5,607 nt of DNA, taken from NCBI GenBank assembly GCA_045580305.1, contig JAZNNQ010000004.1, forward strand, positions 1 through 5,607, read 5' to 3'. Each line of letters opens with the position of its first letter. Within the stretch, counting starts at the first letter, position 1. The stretch comes from RGIG7332 sp045580305 (GTDB taxonomy: Bacteria > Bacillota > Clostridia > Oscillospirales > JAAYXM01). The position numbers were made by a program, and so were the translations under genes. The notes beneath the pieces are model-generated. The model was not told the DNA's origin. It did not search any database and saw only the letters and a program-made list of their open reading frames with translations. Of this stretch, positions 1-5,607 are shown piece by piece.

Positions 1-101
1 CAGTCAGGACAGGTTACCTTATAGGGCTTGTTGATCGGATCAAGCATCCAACCGTAGGAGCCCCATGAAGAGTTTGCAAGGTCGATTCCGCAGGAACGGC
101 A
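1..101 (-). other. Putative four-cysteine metal site (CxxC ... CPxC) within the lyase N-region
   Basis: C1836 and C1839 form HCRSCG (codons at 99-101 and 90-92). C1866 begins TCPD (codon 9-11). The next codon, cut by the edge, reads TG- from bases 2 and 1, so it is Cys, Trp or stop; Cys would complete CPDC. The two pairs would be 26 residues apart, as in zinc-ribbon or rubredoxin-like knuckles. The rest of the 1,868 residues hold only five cysteines, all isolated, so clustering here is unlikely to be chance. Metal binding is inference; a structural zinc is the simplest reading. Confidence 0.6.
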
Positions 102-3100
102 ATGATAGTTGTTCGGGTCCCAACGGAAGCCGACTGTTGCAGAACGCGGAAGTTCCTGAGTGGTTACAAGGCTGTAGAAGTCAGGAACGTTATCAATAAG
201 CCAATCTGCGCGCTTAATGGTTGCAACAGATGTATCAAGTGCCCAATCGTAATTCTTGCGGTTTTCACGGAGAGCCTCAACGCGAGTGCCTGTGTAGTAG
301 GACGCTGCACTCTTGCCCTCGGTGATGTTAAACGGAACGGTTAAGTTATAAGTAGCACCCCTGTAGCTTGCAGTAACGTTGATGGATGCACGGCCAACAG
401 CAACAGGTGTTACATGACCGTATGCATCAACCTTGATTACATTTTCATTGGTGCTCTTATATGTTACGCCGTTGTTAATGAGCTCGAGTGAGCTGTTTGC
501 AACACGAACCTGTGTTCCCTCAGTATCGGTGGGAGCAAGTGCGGTTCTGTCTGCATAAGCGTAAAGCTTAATACCGTCGTTTGCGATTGAGATTTCACCG
601 GACGCGGTCTTGGTTACACCGTTAAATGTAACAGATGTTGTAATTGTGGATGAACCACGGCCAACGCCGAAGAGAACACCATCACGAACGATAACAGATG
701 ATGTGTTGGAAGAAGTAAATTCCGGCTCGTAAGAGAGCGGGTTAATTACTCTGCCACCAACAGTCTTTGCAACAACCTCAATGCGGAGCTGTTCACCATT
801 GTTGATGGAGCTCTTGAAGTTTGCTTCAATGCTTGCAAGCGGATCACTTACAACAGTGATTGTGATGTCCTTGTTGGTGGGCACGCCGCCCTTCACGCCT
901 GCGACGGAAAGCTTAGCTGAACCCGCCTTAAGAGCGGTGAGAACACCGTTCTCGTAGGAAACAACACTGCTGTCGGAATTGGTGAACACATATGAGTTCT
1001 GAGTGTCATCTGCATTGCCTGCGAAGAGTTTGCCGAAGTAGTAGGGTGAGCCATCAGAGGTCTTGGGACCAATGGTAGCCGAAACCTTCTCACCTACAAC
1101 AAGCTCGGTCTCGTCAGCCTCAGCAACGAAGCCTAAGAATTCGGGCATCTCAGCTACCGGAGTAAGTCTGATAGAGCCGAGGCAAAGGAGATTTCTTGCA
1201 CTCTCTTCATTGATTCTACGGAATGTGATCTGATGTACGCCAACGCCGAGGTTTACAGTATTAAGCTGTTTTTCACCTTGGCTTACGATGTTCTCAGTTC
1301 CGTAGAAGTCGTACTCTCCGACATACTGCTTATCAACGTAAACTGCAACCTTAGCACCACTTGTGTACTTGCCGCCGTCGATGCGGAGCTCGTAGGGGCT
1401 TGCTGCAAGTACGTCTACGTCGAAGGTGATGTCAGAGGAAAGCTCGGTATTTGTATTAGCCTGATAGCTACCTGCAATACCGTATGCCTGATAACGGAAA
1501 TGCTTGGGGTTTGCCGGGCTGTAGATTTCAGCCGGAGTCATGGTCTTGTTAAGTGCCCAACCATGTTCTGCAATGGTCTTCTCAAGGATCGGAATATCCT
1601 GCTTCTTGGTGAAGTCAATAAAGATTTCCTCAGACTTGTCAGACGGTGCAACGACCTTAACTGTTCTTGTAATCTTAACCGGCTTGCCGTCAACGGTAGC
1701 GGTAATGGTAAGAACTGTCTGGCCTGCTGTAAGGCCCTTAACGGTAAGGGATGCATCCTTGTTATCGTTAGTTCTGTTAATGGTAGCCTCAACGATACCA
1801 GCCTCGGAAGATGCAACAGTGATGTCGCTTGCAATGGAGAAGTCCTTTGCAATGCTGTTGACCGCGATGGACATGGGAGCGGTAGCGCTCTCGCCTACCA
1901 TTACGCGATCAAGTTCACCGAGAGTCATAACCGCCTCGTCGCCCTGGCTCGGAAGGAGTAAGATACCGCCAACCGGGAAGCGCATTGCGATACCGGAGGG
2001 GTTCTTTCCTGCCAGACGGTAGGTTACCTGATAGTCACCTGCCGCAGGAACTGTTATGTTGCGGATATGGGTTCTGGTGTTCCAGTCCTCTAACTGATAG
2101 TCAGCCTTGTAAGTGTTGAGCTGACCTGCATAGTACTGGGGCTGCATGGTGTTTGTTACACCGTCCGGTGCGAAGTAAACGTCAACAAGCGCACCGCCGT
2201 TGTACATACCGTGATGTGTGGTAAGGCTGTAAGTACCGCCCTGACCTACACGGATCTTAAGAGTTACTGCAGCACCGATACCACCGTCGAGCATTGCTGC
2301 ATAGGTAGAGTCGGTAATTGCAAACTTAGCGTCATTCTCGGTCTTAACGAAAATGAACGGATCTGTGTAATCACAGTAAGTGGTTGTCTTATGAATTTCT
2401 TTCGCATGACCCATAGTGGTGTATGCAAAATCGGTAAGAGATGTAAATGTGTAGAATGACTTAGAACCCTGAATGAGCTTCTTGAAGTCATACTCGTAAG
2501 AGTTCTTAGCGTTTGCAGCACTTACATCAACCGGGATGGTTGCGTCGTACTCCTTACCGTCGTAAGTAACCTTTACGTCAATTGTAGTTGTACCAACCGC
2601 AATCGGAGTTACCTTAAGGGTACGGTCAGCATTAACCTCAACGGTTGCAACAGAGGTTGCATTAGATGTTGCGGTCATTGCGGTTACCTTTGCATCATTA
2701 AGGTTTACCGCCTCGCCGTTTCTCTTCAAGGTAACAGCTACATTGGTAGAAGCGCCGCCTGCAAGACCTGCATAATTTCCTGCTGTAAGCTCAATGAATG
2801 CTTCGCCGGTGAGCGGACCTCTGTAATATAATGTAATTCTGTTGAAGATGTTGTTACCTGCAGTGGTCTTGTTAAATTTAACAAGATAGTCGCCTGCTTC
2901 AAGTGCAACAGGTGCATCAGCGATATCAACCTCGCCTGCATCGGTGCCCTGACTGAATGACTTGGAGGACAGATATTGATCTGCGCCTACCTTCCAGATG
3001 GAGATAGTCTCAGAGGTAGCTGATGCTGCGTTAAGCTGTACAGTCGGGAGATAGTAGCCGTCTACAGGTACGCGGATACGAACAACTGCGGTACCGGTAG

Positions 3101-5607
3101 AGTTGTGTATGAAACCGTAGTCCTGATAAACACGAGCGAAGTAGAATTTGGGATCAAGCTGACCTGCTGTATTGTAGCAGCCCTCGATACCCCAGGGAGA
3201 TGATTCAAAACCCGGATGATATACTTCACCGTAAGCACCGCTTGTGCTGTGCTGTAAAAGCATATTCTTGGAGTAAAGGAGGTTAACCTCGGACTGAACG
3301 CCACTGGGCATAGACTTAATAAAGTTGTAAGTCAGATCAGTCGGGGTCTTTACATAACCTGTGGGCTGAACCTTTACATTGAAGCTTGCCATAGCATCGC
3401 CGTATTTTGCGGTAATGGTTACAGTGCCCTCAGCTACCGGAGTAACCTTGATTGCGCCGTTTTCGGTAGTTGCTGTTGCAACGCCTGACGCACTGTAGCT
3501 AAATGTCATCTTCGAAAGATCAGCATTGCCTGATGCCATCTTAACTTCAACCGGAACATTCACGGTCTTGCCGAGAGCAACCTCTGCGTAACCGGAGTTG
3601 TTGTCGATGATGATTTCAGCAGGGGTGTTTTCCTTAACCGGAACAAGCTTAAATCCGTCAAATATGAACTTACCGTTTAACTTCTCCATAGCAAACTTGA
3701 GCTGGTACTCGCCGTTTGCGGTGAGGGTTACCGGAGTGGTGGTAAGCGGAACGAACGTAGTGGTGTTATAGCTTGCACCGTTGATTCCTCGTGATGCGTA
3801 AGTGGTCTCGCCGTCGAGAGAATTAAAGCTAAACTCAACGAAACCAACTTCGCTCCAGTTGCTCATACCGTGGATTTCAACCATCGGGATATAGGAGCCA
3901 GCTTCAGGCACCTTAATCTTTACGGAACCGTAGGTCTCGGTATTTCTTACACCGTTTGCGAAGTAGAAGCCTACGTTCTTTGCAGCGTAGATGAAGTAGG
4001 TGTTACCACTTGAGCCGCCGGTGGTGGTGTAGCTGTCAAACGCCCAGGGCTGGCTTCCGCCAAAACCTGCAATTGTATCGTAGGTAAGGCTCTGAATATA
4101 TGCGTTGTTATGACTTCCTGCGGTATTTGCAACTCTGAAGTCATAGTATAAGCCATTATCGGTAGAAGGCTTAGCGTTAACGGTTACAGCAATTGTTGTT
4201 GTGTAATCCTGTCCGTCATAGGTAACATTTACGTCAATTGTTGTATTACCTGCAGCCACCGGAGTAATTGCGATGGTGCGGTCAGCGTTAACGGTTGCGG
4301 TAGCAACAGCTGAGCTCTTGGAGGTCGCGGTCATTGCGGTAACAAGAGCGTCGGTAAGAGAAACGTTTGAACCGTTCTTCTTAAGAGTTACGGAAACGTT
4401 CTTTGCAGCGTTGCCCTCGGTATCAGCATAGGTGGTACCGGTAAGAGCAACAACGTCCTCGCCGCCTTCAAGGGGACCCTTAAAGTCAAGAGACAGACCG
4501 TTCATAATTACTGAACCGGAGGATGTCTTATTAAACTTAACTAAGTAATCACCTGCAGTGAGTGCGATATCGGAAGTGGAGATTGAGTTCTCACCTGCTG
4601 ACATAGATGTATCAAGTACACCCACAGAGATGTAAGAGCTCTCGCCCGGCTTCCAGATGGAAACGGTTTCTGCGCAAGCCGGAGCACCATGTAAGTTAAT
4701 AGCCGGTGCGTACATACCGTCAGCCGGTACGCGGATGCGCATGGTTACGGTACCTGTATCATAATGTAAGAAACCGTAGTCCTTATAAAGACGTGAGAAG
4801 TAGAAATTATCTACGGGATTATTACTCTTGTCAACACGACTTACGATGCCGAAAGGATCAGAGGTCGTATTGGGAGTTCCTGCCTGTCCGTAAGCACCCT
4901 CGGTAGAGTTGGACATCTGGAAGGAAGCAGAGTAATAATGGTTAACTTCACTCTGTACGTAATCGGGCATACAGTCAATGAAGTTATAGTAAAGGTCACG
5001 CGCGGTAACGGTTGTTCCTGCAGCGTTTACCTTAATATTGGTACGAGCCATTGCATCACCGTAGCGAACGGTAAGAGTGGTTGTACCTTCTGCAATCGGA
5101 GTTACCTTAATGTTAGTACCGTCGATGGTTGCAGCTGCAATATCAGCAGCACTATATTCAAAGGTTACCTTGGAAAGATCAGCAGTACCTGCAGCCATGG
5201 TAACGTCAAGGGGTACACTCTTGGTCTCGCCCATGTTAACCTCGATAAGACCGGAGTTATAGTCGATTACCATACCGGAGGCGGTATTCTCTGAAACCTT
5301 AGCAAGCTTTAAGCCGTCGAACACGAACTTACTCTTAATGAGGTTGGACTCAACAACAAGTAAGTACTCGGAGTTAGCGGCAAAAGCAACGGGCGTATCG
5401 GAAAGTGCAACAAAGTGGTTCTTGCCGCCGATACTTGCCATATTGATACCCTTTGATGCTAAAGTGGTAGAGCCGTCAGCGGTCTTAACGCTAACTATTG
5501 CAAAACCTGATTCACTCCAGTTGTTGGAGCCTGCCATATTGATCATCGGGATATATGATCCTGCATCGGTAGTCTTAAACTTAATTGTACCTGCAAGGTT
5601 CTTATTA
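1..5607 (-). CDS. Giant multimodular secreted heparinase II/III-family polysaccharide lyase (internal fragment, both ends outside the window)
   Basis: The minus-strand frame whose complete codons span 5606 to 3 is open for 1,868 codons; I read every codon and found no stop. There is no start or stop here, so the full protein is longer, probably well over 2,200 residues once a lyase of usual size is added. Module order from the N-terminal side: sandwich 1 (partial, 1-106), Ig1 (110-194), sandwich 2 (205-375), Ig2 (380-479), sandwich 3 (487-657), Ig3 (662-746), sandwich 4 (758-929), Ig4 (934-1028), sandwich 5 (1037-1219), Ig5 (1223-1320), sandwich 6 (1328-1483), Ig6 (1494-1586), Ig7 (1590-1675), Ig8 (1678-1764), lyase N-region (1770-1868+). 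The sequence is rich in Thr, Val, Ala, Gly and Asn and has only eight complete cysteine codons, as expected for an exported beta-rich protein. No transmembrane segment is visible. Role inferred: binding and eliminative cleavage of an acidic glycan outside the cell. The open frame is certain; the enzyme assignment is likely; the substrate is unknown. Confidence 0.95.
3..299 (-). other. Heparinase II/III-family lyase, N-terminal region (truncated by window edge)
   Basis: Residues 1770-1868 leave the Thr/Val-rich pattern of the Ig domains and become helical and rich in charged and aromatic residues. They open with YYTGTRVEALREN, followed by NYDWA (1785-1789), a stretch like RADWLIDNVPDFYSLVTTQ, and the LPRS tetrad (1819-1822). 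After the cysteine pair comes YGWMLDPINKPYKVTCPD at the edge. From memory of the family, heparinase II/III-type lyases start their alpha/alpha-toroid with a 'YYT...aR.N...YdWA' helix, then 'lvt...lPRs', then 'y.w..DP...PwK..CP.C...FPsNDF'. The match in order and spacing is good. Members cleave uronic-acid-containing glycans such as heparin, heparan sulfate or alginate-like polymers by beta-elimination. The catalytic residues lie further downstream, outside the window, so activity and substrate cannot be judged. The alternative is a related alginate-lyase-like toroid of unknown specificity. Confidence 0.8.
315..575 (-). other. Ig-like domain 8 (BIG_2 type), adjacent to the lyase
   Basis: Residues 1678-1764. 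The diagnostic core is TYKSTNENVIKVDAYGHVTP followed by VAVGRASINVTASYRG. This is the BIG_2 pattern: 'S.N..V..Vd..G.vtp...G.a.i.v'. It starts with KLYAYADRTALAPTDTEGTQ and ends in TVPFNITEG, six residues before the lyase. It is the most canonical BIG_2 copy in the window and probably acts as the rigid spacer that presents the enzyme. Confidence 0.85.
582..839 (-). other. Ig-like domain 7 (BIG_2 type)
   Basis: Residues 1590-1675. It opens with LASIEANFKSSINNGEQLRI and contains FTSSNTSSVIVRDGVLFGVG then RGSSTITTSVTFNG, the BIG_2 core with 'SSN', a short turn 'DGVL' and a terminal 'G.s.ittsv.fng' strand pair. It sits directly between Ig6 and Ig8 with no sandwich module, so this part of the protein is a three-Ig stalk. 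Confidence 0.8.
849..1127 (-). other. Ig-like domain 6 (BIG_2 type)
   Basis: Residues 1494-1586. The start VAEADETELVVGEKVSATIG is a typical first strand pair ('l.vGe.v'). The core is FTNSDSSVVSYENGVLTALK followed by AGSAKLSVAGVKGG, and the last strand is KDITITVV. A longer insert, TSDGSPYYFGKLFAGNADD (1517-1535), with several aromatics sits between the first strands and the core; this is unusual for a plain BIG_2 domain. Confidence 0.8.
1155..1625 (-). other. Carbohydrate-binding-like beta-sandwich module 6 (divergent)
   Basis: Residues 1328-1483. It begins with the entry motif IFIDFTKK, has HGWALNKTM where related modules carry 'P-[FW]-x-[FI]', then alternating strands SSDITFDVDVLAASPYELRI, VAVYVDKQYVGEYDFYG, LNTVNLGVGVHQITFRR, and a closing strand LGSIRLTPV. 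The 'Y.lri..g...sga.v.vyvd...vg..df' and 'v.L..G.hqitf' pattern is typical of galactose-binding-like jelly rolls such as CBM6/35-type modules. The exact family is not recognised. It is the only sandwich followed by three consecutive Ig domains. Ligand binding is inferred. Confidence 0.65.
1647..1940 (-). other. Ig-like domain 5 (divergent)
   Basis: Residues 1223-1320. Strands visible include DEAVMTLGELDRVMVGESAT, DITVASSEAGIVEATINRTN, KDASLTVKGLTAGQTVLTIT and the last strand VKITRTVKVV. The 'V...l..G.tvltita..dg' ending is BIG-like, but the middle carries the polar loop RTNDNKD instead of the usual short turn. A BACON-like or other Ig subtype is possible. Confidence 0.65.
1950..2498 (-). other. 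Carbohydrate-binding-like beta-sandwich module 5 (divergent)
   Basis: Residues 1037-1219. It begins YEYDF (entry motif), has TDPFIFVKTEN (1081-1091) where modules 2-4 have SDPFGI, SQPWAF and SPWGIEG, then VTLKIRVGQGGTYSLTTHHG and ALVDVYFAPDG. It closes with the 'G-D-Y-Q-V-T-Y' strand (1190-1196) and GILLLP. It is the longest sandwich (183 residues). It has an extra loop, QPQYYAGQLNTYKADYQLED (1155-1174), rich in Tyr and Gln, that could line a sugar-binding face (inference). It does not share the long near-identical strings that modules 2 and 4 share. Confidence 0.65.
2523..2807 (-). other. Ig-like domain 4 (BIG_2-like)
   Basis: Residues 934-1028. It contains VAVTLKRNGEAVNLNDAKV, TAMTATSNATSVATVEVNAD, RTLKVTPIAVGTTTIDVKVT and the last strand YDATIPVDVS. 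It is the clear counterpart of Ig2: both carry VTAMTATS, the string NADRT, a 'TP-x-A-x-G' turn and 'TTIDV.VTYDG'. Together with Ig2 it forms a subtype distinct from Ig1 and Ig3, because an extra 'LK+NG' strand precedes the BIG_2 core. Confidence 0.8.
2820..3335 (-). other. Carbohydrate-binding-like beta-sandwich module 4 (paralogue of module 2)
   Basis: Residues 758-929. Landmarks in order: LTYNFIKSMP, VQSEVNLLYS, GAYG (790-793), SPWGIEG, FYFARVYQDYGFIHNSTGTA, VRIRVPVDGYYLP, ETISIWKVG, GDYLVKFNKT (905-914) and GPLTG at the exit. By eye more than 40 percent of positions are identical to module 2, with identity concentrated in predicted strands. 'SIWK', 'DYGF.H..TGT' and 'RIRVP.DG.Y.P' look like structural or ligand-face signatures. 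The loops between 795 and 820 differ most. No named CBM family is recognised. Confidence 0.7.
3366..3623 (-). other. Ig-like domain 3 (BIG_2 type)
   Basis: Residues 662-746. It reads NNSGYAEVALGKTVNVPVEV, then DLSKMTFSYSASGVATATTE, GAIKVTPVAEGTVTITAKYG and SFNVKV. This is a BIG_2 core ('f.ys.sgvatat..ng.ikvtpvaeGt.titakyg'). It is the counterpart of Ig1, sharing NSG, ADLSK, TPxAEGT and YGDAMA at the same spacing. Confidence 0.85.
3636..4148 (-). other. Carbohydrate-binding-like beta-sandwich module 3 (paralogue of module 1)
   Basis: Residues 487-657. It opens YYDFRVAN, has SQPWAFDSYTTT (518-529), a Gly/Ser turn GGSSGN, FYFANG, VKIKVPEAGSYIPMVEIHG (562-580), NWSEVGF (583-589), TYASRGIN, GEYQLKFAME (632-641) and the closing strand FIFDGFKLVPV. 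'GSYIPM', 'NWSE-x-GF', 'AS-[KR]-GIN' and 'F-[IV]-FDG-x-KL' are shared with module 1. It is the full-length example of this subtype and shows what part of module 1 lies beyond the window. Confidence 0.7.
4170..4469 (-). other. Ig-like domain 2 (BIG_2-like)
   Basis: Residues 380-479. Segments are GEDVVALTGTTYADTEGNAA, NVSVTLKKNGSNVSLTDALV, TAMTATSKSSAVATATVNAD, RTIAITPVAAGNTTIDVNVT and the closing strand TIAVTVNAK. It has the same layout as Ig4, with a slightly longer acidic loop (DTEGN) near the start. Confidence 0.8.
4482..4994 (-). other. Carbohydrate-binding-like beta-sandwich module 2
   Basis: Residues 205-375. Landmarks: LYYNFIDCMP, VQSEVNHYYS, GAYG, SDPFGIVSRV, FYFSRLYKDYGFLHYDTGTV, MRIRVPADGMYAP, ETVSIWKPG, GDYLVKFNKT (352-361) and LSLDF. 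The alternating hydrophobic strands and the 'VP..G.Y' turn fit a jelly-roll binding module. The loop 240-265 is rich in Asn, Thr and Ser and differs fully from module 4, suggesting different ligand preference or relaxed constraint. Confidence 0.7.
5025..5279 (-). other. Ig-like domain 1 (BIG_2 type)
   Basis: Residues 110-194. It reads YNSGLIEVNMGETKSVPLDV, ADLSKVTFEYSAADIAAATI, DGTNIKVTPIAEGTTTLTVR, then YGDAMARTNIKVN. This is a standard BIG_2 strand order, close to Ig3. A ten-residue Thr/Ala-rich linker (AAGTTVTARD, 195-204) joins it to module 2. Confidence 0.85.
5289..5606 (-). other. Carbohydrate-binding-like beta-sandwich module 1 (C-terminal part only)
   Basis: Residues 1-106, entered mid-module. 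It contains TIKFKTTDAGSYIPMINMAG, NNWSESGF (28-35), TLASKGIN, SEYLLVV (79-85) and FVFDGLKLAKV. Alignment with module 3 places GSYIPM exactly 554 residues earlier, so about 65 residues of this module should lie beyond position 5607. Confidence 0.65.

Larger units (their letters stand above)
2484..4136 (-). repeat. Protein-level long repeat, copy 2 (full length)
   Basis: Residues 491-1041: module 3, Ig3, module 4, Ig4 and the YEYDF entry motif of the next module. This is the complete copy of the long repeat, about 1.65 kb. After residue 1041 the similarity to copy 1 drops to shared motifs only, so modules 5 and 6 are older or faster-evolving members. Confidence 0.85.
4137..5606 (-). repeat. Protein-level long repeat, copy 1 (period about 551-554 residues, truncated by window edge)
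   Basis: Residues 1-490 (module 1, Ig1, module 2, Ig2, entry motif of module 3) match residues 554-1041 in the same order. Offsets measured at landmarks: GSYIPM 554, NSG of Ig1/Ig3 553, YNFI 553, GPL 553, and YDF at the exit 551. The near-constant offset shows one block duplication rather than independent domain gains. DNA identity is patchy, so the duplication is not recent. Confidence 0.85.

Noticed and set aside
102..344. An 80-codon plus-strand open frame opposite the Ig8/lyase junction
   Set aside because: It is in antisense register with the lyase region, which is supported by family motifs. It is Cys-rich only because of GCA/ACA codons on the other strand.
1538..1852. Minus-strand open frames in the other registers (for example 1538-1852, 2264-2521, 3062-3304)
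   Set aside because: They overlap the long open frame in a different register and translate to Leu/Thr/Ser/Gln-rich strings typical of off-frame reading.
1233..1961. A 242-codon open frame on the plus strand
   Set aside because: It is antisense and in codon register with the minus-strand gene. It stays open because the gene rarely uses TTA, CTA and TCA in this stretch, which are the codons that would place stops on the other strand. Its translation is Cys/Leu/Asn-rich without recognisable domains.
1540..2022. A 160-codon plus-strand open frame overlapping the previous one
   Set aside because: It overlaps another shadow and the well-supported Ig5/module 5 coding sequence. Its product has no coherent domain pattern and there is no convincing ribosome binding site.
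1149..3445. An exact 17-base match at 1149-1165 and 3429-3445 (CTCAGCTACCGGAGTAA)
   Set aside because: Both copies encode TPVAE in the same register, but in different structural contexts (end of module 6 and core of Ig3). A common peptide with biased codons explains it; no flanking similarity indicates recombination or an attachment site.
4938..5294. A 118-codon plus-strand open frame with a nested 61-codon one
   Set aside because: Both are antisense to Ig1 and the adjacent strands, with translations that mirror the repeated coding sequence. No independent gene evidence.
1..5607. A CRISPR array or DNA satellite as the source of the periodic similarity
   Set aside because: The periodicity is at protein level with units of about 275 and 553 residues and strong divergence between copies. 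There are no short identical repeats with regular spacers.

Overview
The whole window lies inside one very large protein-coding gene on the minus strand. Reading the minus strand from position 5606 down to position 3 gives 1,868 consecutive sense codons with no stop. Neither the start nor the stop codon is inside the window. No other gene, RNA gene, promoter, terminator, CRISPR array or mobile element is visible. Open frames on the plus strand and in the other minus frames are shadows of this gene. Residue numbers below count from the first complete codon (residue 1 = 5606-5604).

The visible part of the protein is a string of beta-rich modules ending in the beginning of an enzyme. Six modules that look like carbohydrate-binding (galactose-binding-like) beta-sandwiches alternate with six bacterial Ig-like (BIG_2-type) domains. 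Each sandwich-plus-Ig pair is about 262 to 291 residues long. Two more Ig-like domains follow in tandem. At residue 1770 (position 299) the sequence changes to the N-terminal region of a heparinase II/III-family polysaccharide lyase, which runs out of the window with a CxxC...CP-D-C-type cysteine arrangement. The first four pairs also form a longer-period duplication of about 551-554 residues, so the gene seems to have grown by duplicating a pair and then duplicating pairs of pairs.

This architecture fits an extracellular polysaccharide-degrading protein: binding modules hold an acidic or sulfated glycan, Ig-like spacers set the reach, and the lyase near the C-terminal side cleaves the chain. 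Moderate GC content, strong preference for AAG over AAA for lysine, few cysteines, and strings of BIG_2 domains suggest a gut or rumen Clostridia-type Firmicute (inference). The secretion signal should lie beyond position 5607. The catalytic residues, the rest of the lyase and any cell-wall anchor should lie beyond position 1.
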